Shown here one piece after another: positions 46,106 through 57,897 of a stretch of 64,000 nt of DNA. The notes under the pieces are model-generated. The model saw only the letters and a list, made by a program, of their open reading frames with translations, ran no database searches and was not told where the DNA came from. Each line of letters begins with the position of its first letter. The stretch's first letter is position 1. Location of the stretch: positions 3,658,001-3,722,000 of the forward strand of contig CM057058.1 of assembly GCA_029945375.1 (NCBI GenBank), given 5' to 3'. A program made the position numbers and the translations under genes. Source of the stretch: Agaricus subrufescens (taxonomy: Eukaryota > Basidiomycota > Agaricomycetes > Agaricales > Agaricaceae).

Positions 46106-48451
46106 TTATTCTACTCGACGCGGACTAGACGCAGAGAAAGAGGTAGACGCGGGCTCAACGCGGGAAAAAAGTCCACGGCGGGCCCTCGTATTTCTGGTAG
46201 CCCGTTCAAAAGGGAGATACGAATAAATAATAGACCCTGACTCTGACTCTGACTCTGACTCTGGGTCTCTGCGTACTGAAAAGTGATATGTCCACTCCGA
46301 CACACCATCGCCTGGGTCAACAAAGTGGAGTTGCGCTATGGCGTCGGTTGGAGTCAAGCCACAAACTGTGAGCAGGTGGTTTGGAGACAGCATTTTTGAA
46401 TGCTGTTCAAATCGTTGGACACAGTGGAAGCAGGCTTCAGAAGTATATGAGGATACGAGATTTGTTGACCAGTCCTGACCAGGACCTTCCCAATTTCCTT
46501 TCCTTTCGTGCTACCAAAACAAATGGGGCCTGGTTTTTGACAATGGACGACTGAACTCACCTCGCAAGACGCATTCCAGGGATCACAAAGTGTAGGACTT
46601 CTGAAACACAACCTTTGGAATGCGTAGTCCCATTCGTCGTCTTTTTGGATTGCCTCCAATGTGGACTCTTTGAGGATCCCATGGCTGAAGAGCTCATGAC
46701 GACGAGAGTCATCCTTTTTCATATGCTCAGTCACATAGGCAAGTCAAAACTGATACAACTTACATATATAAGGTCTTGAAAAGCGTCACGTGGGAAAGAA
46801 GTAGGAAGTTTGTCAAAAGATGTGGCTAGCACACGCAAGCAGAGCAGGCTCTGAAAGACTTCCTCCCCTCTTTCTAACCCCTCCATTACCACCATGAGAG
46901 CGCGACGGAATATTTTAGCCTGTATTTTGCGATTATTACCCCCTCCAACAGCTGGCCACGCGATAGAAATGTCATCAGTCCCGGAGCCATTTTTCAAAGT
47001 GCCATATGAGGATTGCAGGAACCGATTCTGACTGACGCCACCAGTTGGGGCACCATCAAGAGCTTCTTGAATAATGCGCAGCGCACACTGACCCAGGAGT
47101 TGTCGGGCCTCAGACGTTAGATCAGGGGAGAATCCAGACCGGTTATAGTCCCGTAGATAGTCGCAGAATGACTCGTGAAAGAATCTAAGAGGTGTGTCTG
47201 CAGCTTCCCCAGGCGTAGCGACTGCAGCAATCGCGCCGATATGACGAGTAGCTGCGTAGGCAATGCTTTTGCTCATTCCCAACATATCGCAACCGTTACG
47301 GAAAGGAACATTCCGAGCAAAATCACTGGTATACAGGAGTAATAGTTTTCTCGCATCGGCCTTCTGTTGGTGCGGAATTTTGGACATGATAAGTGTGTAC
47401 AATGCATCGAGCGAGGAAAATGGGCCACGTTCTCTGGATATATCGACATTTAGACCAGCCTCGATGATACCCAATATGTCGGTGAGCTGGCCGACAGGGT
47501 CTTCATAGAAAGGATCGTCGATGTACCTGATCACCACCGAGGCGTATTCAAGCACCCCATTTGAAGCTTGAATGATTTTAATTAAATCACCGTCTGAGGG
47601 CCACCGTCGATGACGTCGAAGTTTAAATGATGCTCTTTGAATCTTTACAAAGCGATCCCGTAAAAATTGTTCGACATCCTCGTCCCTCTCGTCCAAGACT
47701 TCTTCCTTTTGAGACGAGCGTGCAATTTTGGGTTGAGAAAAGAAAGATGTGATATGAGGCTCTGGATAGCTTGAAATAATCCATACGAGGGGGGAGGTGG
47801 GGTACGTGATGCAAAAATCCGAAACAAGGCTGAGGAGTTCCTGTTGTGTGCAGGGATCGTCGCACATTGTGAGGTTATCGATAGTGATGAAAAAGCGTGA
47901 TTGAGAGTCAACCAGGCCCCGACGGATGAATGGTTCAATAATAAGCCTTTCAAATTGTATCGAAAGCGATTTCTGAAGGAGGGATGGATCGTGTGTCACC
48001 TCCTGCTCAATAAAGAAGCGATAGCACAGAAGTTTGACGGCCAGCTGATAGGCAATAGATTTGATGGCTTTCGTTCCGTCTCCACTCCCAGCTGCGGTAA
48101 AGGAGATCATGGCGCCAGAAAGGGGGGTATCCATAAAAACGGACCGAAAGAGACCAGTGTGGCTGTCTACGCTCCTACCAACCAACCAAAGTAGCCTTTT
48201 CTTGCTATTGTAGTTGATAACGAAATACCGACATCGCCCGATCAAATTACGGTGGACCGACTTGGTATAAACAAGGTCAAAAGGGTAGGCTACCGGTCCC
48301 AGTATTGTTTCGTTCAACAGCTGCTCCATGACTACCGGATATAACTCTCAGTTTAGATATCGGGTTCACCAGTGAAAACCTTACAGGGGTCTGAGTTACG
48401 AAGGTTGTAGCGTATGGCGTCCGAAACAGTGATACTGAATACATTTCGGCT
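46106..48451 (-). CDS. Degenerate NACHT module I, second half of predicted fusion with J
   Basis: Exons 48451-48385, 48331-46764, 46713-46561 and 46510-46106. The frame is open throughout but NTPase motifs are gone. GAEFDSS/RCHPGTR is replaced by GPVAYPFDLVYTKSVHRN, the P-loop by GRSVDSHTGLF, Walker B by ITIDNLTMCDD, and SRPEPHI by SYPEPHI. The later parts are normal: FFHESFCDYLRDYNRSGFS, LFSHGILKESTLEAI, CFHCVQRF, LHFVDPGDGVSEWTYHF and an ESESES repeat. The module lacks its own Pro/Ser-rich start exon and any visible TATA box. Its first exon has no ATG in the right frame, while the upstream exon of J splices into it in phase. It most likely forms the C-terminal half of a J-I protein, perhaps as a non-hydrolysing partner module. 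A separate decaying gene is the alternative. Confidence 0.7.
46235..46265. repeat. Hexanucleotide repeat in coding sequence
   Basis: About five tandem copies of CTCTGA/ACTCTG, read on the minus strand as alternating Glu and Ser after SVRRDP. Length changes in whole units would keep the frame. Confidence 0.85.
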
Positions 48452-48528
48452 CTGAAATTGCAGGAATGGCAAACGAAAACATTGAAGATGTTCAGAAACA
48501 GACCCGAGGTGACAAGAACATGACTCAC

Positions 48529-51342
48529 TGATGGAGCGAGCGTATCATGAGATTGGCCCTGCGAATTCGGCAATGTTGAAGACAAGGGAGCAATAGGCAG
48601 CTGGTCGGGTGAACTGCCAGACTCGCCCAATGGAGTAAATAGTAGAAACCAGTAAAACCACTCCGACACGCCATCCTCAGGATCTATAAAGCGGATCTCT
48701 ACCCAGTTTGTTCCGGTTGAAGAAGACAAGAATGTAATAAGGTGATCTGGGGAATGGGTCTTCCATCTTTCTAAATGATATTCAAAATGTTGGCAACAGA
48801 ACGCGCAAGTGTACCATGGCCTTTCTGGCCATTCACTAAACTGTGTTATCCAGTCGCGTTCGGGGTCCTCATCGCATCGACCTACCCATTGATGCTACCC
48901 AGACATATCATAGTTCAGTGAATTGTGTCAATGATATGAGGGTTCACTTACCTTGCAGGACGAATACCGAATGAGCTTCGGCTTCTTCGCCTCGGTAGCG
49001 AGACAATGGTAGCGTGACCGGAGAAGATAGTACTTCATGCCTGGAATGTGAATCTTGTTGAGAGGGACCTGCTTAAGTATCCCGTGTTCAAGGAACTCAT
49101 GGCATTGCGCTCCCTGTATGATTTAAGTATCGCATATGAAATATTCTTGAGGAAACCTTACGAAGACCAAGTCATCCAAGGCAAAATACGGAAAAGAGGC
49201 GCAATATGTGTCGAAGCGGGAGGTCAAAGCATTGATGCTGCTTATACACTGGAAGGGAGTTTCTTCGTTTCCGACTCCGTGAATAACGTTTGTGACTGCT
49301 AGGGTATACATGCGATGCCTAGTGTGGTTCTCGTCGGGATCCCCGGCAGTCCAGTTTAGCGAGATATTATGACCACTACCGGGACTTCTAATCAGGGTAC
49401 CCCCTTCCGCCAAATCATAGTTTCCATCAGTATCAACACCATGCAGTGCCTCGTCAAGGATTCTGAACGAATATTCAGCCACAAGTTCCTGATATTCGCG
49501 TTTGATATCACGTGAAAACTCGGATCGCGTGTAGTCGGATAGATAGTCAATGAATGACTTGTGAAAAGACCGCAGATTGTCACTGTGAGCTTTGTCTGGA
49601 TCAGGGATATCCACGACAGAAGGAAAATGATTGGTGGCGCTATAGGCCTCTTCCATCGTCATTGCCAAAAAGTTACATTCGAAAGCGAAACACTCGTCGA
49701 ACCCCCCGGCCAACATTACCAAGAGTTTTCGAGTATTTCCTGTGATGCCCTCCGGACGCGAGGTCATGATTCGTAGATACAAGGCATCAAGCTGAGCCAT
49801 CGGATTGTGCATCTGAGAGTCCAGAGTCGCATTGATAGTTTTGAGGACATTACTCAATCGGGAACTGGGGTCCCCAGATTCCAAGTCACCGATGTATCTG
49901 ACGACCGTAGAGGCATACACCATCAGTCCACCTGCTGCTTGAGCGATTTGCAAGAACTCATGCTCCAAAGGCCACCGTTGAAGGTGTTTCAACGATATGG
50001 TCTCTCCTTTAATGTCGTTGAGTCGATCGCGGAGAAATTGTTCAGCATCTTCGCGAGCTTGGTCCATATCCACTGAAATCTCTTCCCTCTCACATATGGT
50101 TTTGACATTGTCTTCGTCGAGGATAGAAGTGATGTGACGCTCCGGGCGACTGGCAACGATCCAAATGAGTGGCGACCTTGGATGATTCGTGCAAAAATCC
50201 AAGATGAGACGGAGAAGCTGCTGTTGGACCTCACGTTTGTTGCATTCATCAAGGCCATCGATGAGGATCAAGAAACGACCCGATGGGTCTAGTAATTGCT
50301 GATGAATGAAGGGTTTAACAATAAGTCTCTCGAACTGTGCCGGTATCGATTTGGTAAGAAGAGTGGGGTCACGAGTGACCTCAGCCTGGATAAAACGACG
50401 ATAAGGTTCGCACTTGGCAGCGAGCTGATAAGCAATAGTCGTGATTGTTTTTCTTCCATCATCACGACCATTAACGGCAAAGAATACCGATGCGCCTACG
50501 GGGACTTCAGGAGGAGGATCCTCAGCAATAGATTGCATAATGGCCGTCTTTCCAACCCCAGCTGCGCCCACCACCCAACGCATTTTTTGCTTTCCCTGAC
50601 AATTGATGACGAAGTATTTGCAACGTTTTATAACAGTAATTCGGGTTCCCGGATGACAGCGGGGAGGTGGATCGCGATCGGATGAATCAAACTCTGCGCC
50701 TGGTATTGTCTCCTTGAGAAGTTTCTCCATGACTAGCAGAGGCGATGCTCAGATAGGAATACGACGAGAATTAATCCGGACTTACAGTTATCTGTGTTAC
50801 TGTAGTCGTTGAATTCACCGCCTGTTATTGTAAAATGGCTGGGCTGACTGAACATGCCTCTGATCTGGATGGTAGGTTTAGTAAAGACAAGTAATCTAAA
50901 TATCCAGAAAAAATAGCCTCGTAGATAGAAGATTTTGACTCACTGGTGTTGGACCCCTGTGAGAAGGCTCACACTCCAGCGGATTGTTAGGCTGATTGAG
51001 AGGCGCGGACTGGTTTTGAGGATGCGGCAGATGCAAATATGCGGGATGATTCGCCTGGTGGTCAACCGAAGGCCCAGGTGACTGACATGTCGATTCTCGA
51101 AACGACACAGAAGGAGAAATTCTAGGAGTTGGCTGGACACTGTTAACATGGAGGTACTTTGTCTGTGGGGTAGAGTTTGAAGGATGTGTATTAGGTGGTA
51201 TATCCAGGTGATGCGAAGAATGAGGAGACGGAGGATGTTGAGCAACAGGAGAAGGGGAACGGCTTCCAAGCAGGCTGCGGATGCCGCTAGCCAGTGGACT
51301 CAGAAAACGACGAGATCGGTTGTGGGATCGCTCGTGCGACAT
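48529..51342 (-). CDS. NACHT NTPase J, first half of predicted two-NACHT fusion
   Basis: Exons 51342-50944, 50864-50786, 50732-49162, 49113-48952 and 48894-48529, all in phase. The start MSHERSHNRSRRF is preferred to an ATG 12 codons upstream because of the TATA-like site at 51399. Motifs are complete: MFSQPSHFTITGG, GAEFDSSDRDPPPRCHPGTR, GAAGVGKTAIMQS, LILIDGLDECNK, SRPERHI, FHKSFIDYLSDYTRS. The terminal exon has YTCAFCCQHFEYH and IRFIDPEDGVSEWFYW but then no stop codon. It runs on as a Ser/Pro-rich linker to LAPS and the donor GTGAGT at 48528. Joined to module I the protein is 1589 aa. If that intron is kept, the frame still runs to 48277. The C-terminal subtype differs from all neighbours. 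Confidence 0.8.
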
Positions 51343-51398
51343 CCCTGAGGAGCAGGTGGGGAGGAAAGTTTGACACACGTGGGACGCTCGCTGTTAGG

Positions 51399-51405
51399 CT
51401 ATATA
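51399..51405 (-). promoter_or_regulatory. TATA-like site of gene J
   Basis: TATATAG on the minus strand, about 57 bp before the ATG at 51342. Helps choose the second in-frame ATG. Confidence 0.4.
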
Positions 51406-51954
51406 AGAACATGCACAGGCCACCTATGGTTCTCGAGCGCTTCACAATGCTGTTTGGCTCACTATCAATCGTTCACGTAACATTTGTCACCCGCTTCTGA
51501 ATACTCATGCCGTTTGCAGCGCTGGAGGGCGATTAGTAAATGCAGCGGGATACAACTAGGGGATTTTGTGAGCTTTCGTATTTGTCTCTTCTATTAGCAA
51601 AAAAAACCTAAGCTCTGCAAACATTCAATATTCAATGTTCATCGATCGTCAGTGACAATGCAAGACATTACCTCAAACTAGCCAAAGAAAGTGTCACTCT
51701 CCCACAGTTGACATCCCGGTCCGATCACCTAGGACCTATCTTAACAGCATGGCTTCCTTTGCTGTGATCTGCTGCGTTCCCCAACTTTGCACAGCAAGAG
51801 AAGGACCTTCTCAGATGCAAACATGCCATCAAACTGGTTACTATTTGCGTAAATTATAGGAAACTATTACGAGCCTTCGTTCAATGTTCTAGGGCAGGCT
51901 CCCTCCCATCTCCTCACTGAGCCACCCGGATTATAATGTTATTTCACAAATTTC
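51406..51954. other. Intergenic, upstream of gene J
   Basis: No supported gene. The right edge is where similarity to the chitin deacetylase locus begins. Confidence 0.45.
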
Positions 51955-52960
51955 CTTTACCAGTTGGACAAAACTGTTCGTAGGTTCAATTCTCTCGCTC
52001 TTCTAGCTCTCACACTCCGTTCTCCACATTTTTAGTTGTGTGTATCGACGATCCTGAGGACGCTGCGAGGCCATGGCCGTCGACGATGCTGGCCATCCAG
52101 TTGCCTCGCACAGTTGGAGTCATTATGATTTAGCTACCTTGTCCAAAGACGAAAGTGTGTACCTTCTTGACTCAAAGAACTCTCCTTTGATTCTCGCACG
52201 TCTAGTTCTGAGCAAAATGTCATCTGTTTCTCGTGCGTCTTGTGAACCTACATAACTCTATACCTGAGTACAGATCGCTTTAAATTATCCAGAGGCCATC
52301 TAGAAAACAACAGGAGCTAGACCCTCACGAATGCGACCTCATATGTCGACGCATACATCCAATAAAGAAGCCGCATATTCTGATATGACATTTTTTCCTT
52401 CAATAGCATTCGGTATTTATAACGACGTCGTACTCGAGGCTGCAAGTCAACTCGGTGAGAAAGTTGTCCTCTGGAACCTTAAGTACGTTATATTTTTACA
52501 CCAACTATGCTGTCAATTGACGTTTGTACCGCCCGGGCGATTCTATGGGGGCAGCACCAGATGAATCCAAAGCTCGATATAGCCAAGCTATACAACGAAG
52601 TTCATCATTTTCGGTGTTGAATAATCAGACCCCCGGTATGCTCTTATAACCTATAAAACGCCGCATTGATGACCAAATACCTCATAGAGTCAAGCGTGTA
52701 CCTGTCACTATGATTATACGCCAGGCCACTGACAACTTCGTTCTACTTGAGGCACGTACTGCCAGCTGCAATTCAAGCTCTTCAAGGATCGGGTTATTGA
52801 CTCGTTACAGTTGCTGAGTGCATGGTTAAGGAGCCATCTTTGAAGTCGGACGCTCCTCCCCTTACTCCTGTACGTACCTCTTGTTCGTCTTGATCTCGGG
52901 GGCTAACTAAATGACTTTCTTCTATCGATTTTATAGTCAAATTTGAGTTGTGGCTGAATG
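51955..52960 (+). pseudogene. Chitin deacetylase copy 2, truncated and frameshifted
   Basis: Closely matches 44955-45970, introns and micro-exons included. It begins at the 12-nt exon (TTGGACAAAACT), so exon 1 and TFDDGP are missing. The first coding exon has a shift near 52066 (GAGGCCATGGCC against GCGTGTCAAAGCC). Later exons retain SHSWSH, the region before RPP and WNL, but contain further changes, including a changed HETH segment (AATCAGACCCCC). It is followed by a NACHT 3' relic, just as the intact gene is followed by module I. Confidence 0.85.
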
Positions 52961-53109
52961 AAACAAACAGGTTTTACTGGTATAGTATGTATTTAAGGGA
53001 GATAATCATTTACATTCAATTAATATGAGATTTTGACTCTTATTCTTCCTCTTCCTTCGACACACGTTTAAAATTCGTCTGTGTATCTGTCTGCTGGAAA
53101 GTGGTATAT

Positions 53110-53470
53110 TCACTGTGGCACACTACTGCTTGGGTCGACGAAGCGAAGTTGCGCTATGACATATATTGGAGTCAAGTCGCAAACCGTGAATAGATGATTT
53201 GGAGACAGCATTTTTAAATGCCATTCAAATCGTTGGACGCAGTAAGAGCAAGCCTCCAGTAGAAGGCGGGTATAGCAGTACGAGATTTGTTGACTAGTCC
53301 TGACCGAGACCCTCCCAGTTTCCTTTCCTTTCGTGCTACCAAACCAGATAAACCCTTGTTTCGACAATGGGCGACTGAGCTCACCTTGCAACACGCTTTC
53401 CAGGGATCAGAAAGTGTAGGACTTCTGAAACGCAACATCGTGAATGTGTGGTCCCACTCGTGGTCTGGAA
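53110..53470 (-). pseudogene. Orphan 3' end of a NACHT gene (I-like)
   Basis: Matches the last two exons of module I (46280-46640). The conserved GQDW reads GQD followed by TAG, and the frame must change before CSYCVQRFEWHLK. DPGDGVSEWTY has become DPSSSVPQ and a stop. No NACHT exon precedes it. With the deacetylase relic to its left, it forms the second copy of the junction seen at 44.9-46.6 kb. Confidence 0.85.
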
Positions 53471-53666
53471 TACTCGGGGCTGTCGTCTAGCTCGAGGTTC
53501 TCGCATACCAGCAAGTAAACCTCTATTTTAGCGGTTGAGCTTTTTAAACGGTATATGCAGAAACAAGAGGATTCAAATGCGATACATGATGACACGAAAC
53601 TGAGTATTATTGTACTTCACAAGATCGACATCAACTAAGGAAAAGAAAAGAAAAAAAGACATCGAC

Positions 53667-55205
53667 TCAGTTCTTCTTCTTCTTGAGAGGGACGGGCAAG
53701 GGTAGACCAGGGCAACCCGTCATTCCGCACACAGGTCGACCACTCGCACACTTCGCATTGTAATTAGGGAGCGTCCAAGGAGTGTTCATACCTGGTTTGG
53801 TATTCATAGGTCCGGGGGTAGCGCTCGTCCCATTGAGCATGGGAATATTCTTTGGCTTGACATTCTTGTTCTTGTACCCAGTTATAGCAGCGACAAAGCC
53901 AAAGACGTTCGACATCGTCCTATTACCACATCAACGTCATTGAATAAGAGATTTTCGCATGTCCCACTTACTTGTTAGCATCTTGACGACCGAGGCATTG
54001 TAAACCCCAATTCAATTGTACTGTGCTCAGCTCACTGTGGTGAGTGAGGAAGGTGTTGTCCTTGGTGCCTCTGAATTCCTTTGGTACTCCCTTGCCGATC
54101 GCCATCGTAAAGATCTGGTTGTTGATGCTACCAGTACTGTTCTCGTCATAGGTGAGTAAGATGAGGGTTTTAGCTGTGTTGAAATTGGGATTTTTCAGTA
54201 GTGGCGTAAGGAAATATTCCACCCAAGAGGCTTGGAAGGGAACGTTGGTGTCGTGACCGTCGTTCACATTGTTGGGGACTATATACATGAACTGTGGGAG
54301 AACGCGAGCATCGAGGTCCATGGCAAAATCGTTGAAGTTACGAATACGCGCGGCGCGGGATGGAACAGTTGCAACTGAGTCATAAATGATTAGTTGGTTG
54401 TGTTTTCACTTGTAGTAGGCGTAATCTGGCGCGCTCTTGTTCAAATAATTTTTCGAGGAAAAGCTATCGAATGATCTAACGTTAGACAGCAAATATTGAA
54501 ACGAGTTTGTTTTCCTTGCCTGAAAACACCTGAGCCGTCGGTAGGCAAATTTTCATAGTAGCCTGCCCAAGAAACCTGTCTCTCTTCGAGAAGATCGACG
54601 ATCGTCGGGATTCTAGATGCATTTTTCATCCCATTAAATAGACTGATCATTTTCAAAATGACTGTACGTACTGCCCGGGGATCATATGCATGTCGTCGTC
54701 ACCCATACCAAAGGTATCTCCTCCAGCCTGGCAAGCGTAGTTTGGTTCTGAAGGGTGCCCACAGCCGTAGTAGTTGGAGAAAATAACTCCTGTTTTGGCA
54801 AGCTTAGCGATAGTGGGCTGGAGTAAAGATTTCTGTTGAGCAACAAGGACCGCGAAAATAGAGATAGCAAAAAAATACATTGCTGGCAGCGTCCTTGAAG
54901 TCCGTGTTTTCCATAGTTATCTGGTCAAAGTGCGTCAATTTGGATTCTCGCACCCGCGGAATACTAAACTCACGATGATAATACGGTCGAAAACCTTCCC
55001 TTTGACCTTTTTTCCCGCAGGTAGTGTGTTGTTCGCCTTCCCAATATAATTGTTACTTTGGAGGACGGGACTCTTTGAAGGGGCCTTGAACGCGGGAACC
55101 TGACACAAGATTGAATAAGTAAAGTAAAGTGATTGCTGAGATTCGACCACATACCGCAGCCAACACGACCGGCAAGAAAGCCAACAAACTGCCAAGGAAA
55201 AGCAT
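53667..55205 (-). CDS. Secreted phosphoesterase, acid-phosphatase-like
   Basis: Member of the phosphoesterase family (PF04185 type) found in fungal acid phosphatases and related phospholipase-C-like enzymes; it should hydrolyse phosphate monoesters outside the cell. The ATG at 55205 opens MLFLGSLLAFLPVVLAA, a typical signal peptide, followed by a mature region. Visible in order: KVFDRIIIV, GVIFSNYYGCGHPSEPNY, GGDTFGMGDDDMHMIPG, TIVDLLEERQVSWAGYYENL, YIVPNNVNDGHDTNVPFQAS with the NDGHD metal-binding stretch, LILLTYDENSTG, and HSELSTVQLNWGLQCLGR. It ends in a lysine-rich KKKKN. At least six exons with short introns. All parts expected of the family appear present. Confidence 0.82.
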
Positions 55206-55945
55206 GATAGACAGCTGCAGGAAAGCAATCTGAAGCGTACATGATGTTGACTTAACTCACTTTTATACGGTCCGTTGCCTGTGAATATGGTCTTGCACTT
55301 GAACGGCATGCGCCTGTTCAATTACGAACGTGCGGAGTAAATTTGAGGTATTTGATATTTTCTAGTACATGGTCGGTGATTTTTTGAGCGAGTTTCACAC
55401 GACCAGACAGTAACATTGTGTCAAACTCAATGCTCACGTTGGCACCTCGCCAAATTCGGAACGCATGCTCAACTTGATGTTCTAAAATTTGACCCAGGGG
55501 CTGGCATATGGACCTTTTTTTCCATAACCGGCTACTTTGTGAAATTCAAGCGTGCCATCAATTTTTACCGTCGAGTCCCGGGCCTAGGGCTTCTCAACAT
55601 CGTAAAAACGTAGGAGCTGACTTGGAGCTGACCGTATAATAGCCACCAATTCACAAAATGACCTGAGAGGCCCGCCGGGCGTCAGTCATGTTGGTTTGGT
55701 GTCTCATGCTATGGCTGGGTAACTCACATGCTGAGTGATAGTAGCGATTATGGAAGATAAGCTGGACAATTTGTTCAATGTGCCTGGGCTGTATCAATAC
55801 ATCAGGACCTCAAAATACTTTAGATGACTTCGTATAGCACATAAGGCGGAAGTGCGGAAGTGAAGTGATTGCAGTTCCCCTCTAATGGTAGGAGGCCATC
55901 CATAAACGTTGGTTGGTACTACTTGCAGCGCGACAGACTTGCTGT
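55206..55945. other. Intergenic, upstream of the phosphoesterase
   Basis: Holds no supported gene. It ends at the 8-bp duplication of the foldback element. Confidence 0.45.
55938..55945. repeat. 8-bp target-site duplication, left
   Basis: CTTGCTGT directly borders the left end of the palindrome and is repeated at 57890-57897. Confidence 0.85.
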
Positions 55946-57889
55946 CACCTAACCCTTCCAAAAAGAGCTTCCGATTAGAGGGGGGAGAGGGGGGTCACTC
56001 CTCACTCTACCTAGAGTGATTTATATTGAATTCTCCATACTATCTAAATCTAAGGACCCCTGTGTCCCACGGCGTGTTACCATGTCACTAACTTGTGCCG
56101 ATCATCACTGATCGGTGTTGATCGTTACTACTAACATTCTCAAGCGTGTGAATGACAGTAGGCGGGAGTGTCCCCTCACTGTTTCCCGCCCTTCCCACGC
56201 CTTATTTGGCTGATCTTCCGCTTTAAATTATATTCCCACGCACAGTAGCTCAACACCCGGCAACCATTTACCACTTCCCCTGTAGGTGAATGCCTTGCTA
56301 TCTTCTAGGGAACCATTGAGGTTGCTGTTGGGGTTGTATACATACCATATATGTAGCAGAGCTAGTGGTATTTGTTGTATAATATAGCCCATGTTCTCTG
56401 ATAAGTCCTATGAGAAAATGGTGGATACTGGGCGCATTTTTGAGCCCCAGCACGGGGCAGTATGTAGTATATGTACCCCAGGTAGTCTAACATACTATAC
56501 TAGAAGCATTTTTCACGAAACAAGCACAAGAATATCCTATGTACTTTATAAATAGTCGCTTTCTTCGACAGTAATTAGTGTTTGCAGTTACTTATACTGA
56601 GGCGCGTGGGGCGCGTAGTGCGTGCGCCTGTGCGCACTATTAAGGCCTATCTATTGCAAAAGTTTTCTTGCAAAACGGCCGAGAATTGGGCGAGCTATTG
56701 ATGTTTTTCTGTCTAGTCATATGCTGATAAATGGATGGCATCAAATGAACCCAGATTACAACTACCTTGCGCTTCAATAATCTGTGTTATAATTATATGC
56801 ATCGATAGCTATTTACGAGGGCTCTTAGTAGCCGCAATAATCTCGAAAATCGTTAGTAAATGTATAAAGATAGTGCACAAGGATCGCAAATGCATCAATA
56901 TTGGTGTACACTCTCTGTCTGTTTATTCGACATCAATTGGTGCATCTAAAGTCCTTGTGCACTATCTTTATACATTTACTAACGATTTTCGAGATTATTG
57001 CGGCTACTAAGAGCCCTCGTAAATAGCTATCGATGCATATAATTATAACACAGATTATTGAAGCGCAAGGTAGTTGTAATCTGGGTTCATTTGATGCCAT
57101 CCATTTATCAGCATATGACTAGACAGAAAAACATCAATAGCTCGCCCAATTCTCGGCCGTTTTGCAAGAAAACTTTTGCAATAGATAGGCCTTAATAGTG
57201 CGCACAGGCGCACGCACTACGCGCCCCACGCGCCTCAGTATAAGTAACTGCAAACACTAATTACTGTCGAAGAAAGCGACTATTTATAAAGTACATAGGA
57301 TATTCTTGTGCTTGTTTCGTGAAAAATGCTTCTAGTATAGTATGTTAGACTACCTGGGGTACATATACTACATACTGCCCCGTGCTGGGGCTCAAAAATG
57401 CGCCCAGTATCCACCATTTTCTCATAGGACTTATCAGAGAACATGGGCTATATTATACAACAAATACCACTAGCTCTGCTACATATATGGTATGTATACA
57501 ACCCCAACAGCAACCTCAATGGTTCCCTAGAAGATAGCAAGGCATTCACCTACAGGGGAAGTGGTAAATGGTTGCCGGGTGTTGAGCTACTGTGCGTGGG
57601 AATATAATTTAAAGCGGAAGATCAGCCAAATAAGGCGTGGGAAGGGCGGGAAACAGTGAGGGGACACTCCCGCCTACTGTCATTCACACGCTTGAGAATG
57701 TTAGTAGTAACGATCAACACCGATCAGTGATGATCGGCACAAGTTAGTGACATGGTAACACGCCGTGGGACACAGGGGTCCTTAGATTTAGATAGTATGG
57801 AGAATTCAATATAAATCACTCTAGGTAGAGTGAGGAGTGACCCCCCTCTCCCCCCTCTAATCGGAAGCTCTTTTTGGAAGGGTTAGGTG
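55946..57889. mobile_element. Foldback transposon: 938-bp inverted arms with a 68-bp loop
   Basis: Arms 55946-56883 and 56952-57889 are inverse copies of equal length (coordinate sums are 113835 at both ends), and every stretch I compared was identical. The spacer is 56884-56951, with only partial pairing near its edges. The ends begin CACCTAACCCTTCC. An 8-bp direct duplication flanks the whole unit, as expected from transposition. No transposase ORF is present; the ORF across the centre is a by-product. The 8-bp duplication and CA-starting ends suggest hAT-type mobilisation, but this is inference. The element must be moved by an enzyme encoded elsewhere. Confidence 0.88.
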
Positions 57890-57897
57890 CTTGCTGT
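57890..57897. repeat. 8-bp target-site duplication, right
   Basis: Second CTTGCTGT, immediately after the right arm. Confidence 0.85.

Noticed and set aside
46235..46265. Tandem hexanucleotides as a CRISPR-like array
   Set aside because: No spacers; it is a simple in-frame microsatellite coding Glu-Ser.
56735..57010. 91-codon ORF crossing the centre of the palindrome
   Set aside because: It spans both arms and the loop, so half of it reads the reverse complement of the other half; no protein family features.
55946..57889. Palindrome as an assembly or amplification artefact
   Set aside because: An 8-bp direct duplication flanks it and the outer flanks are unique, which an artefact would not produce; long-read confirmation is still needed.
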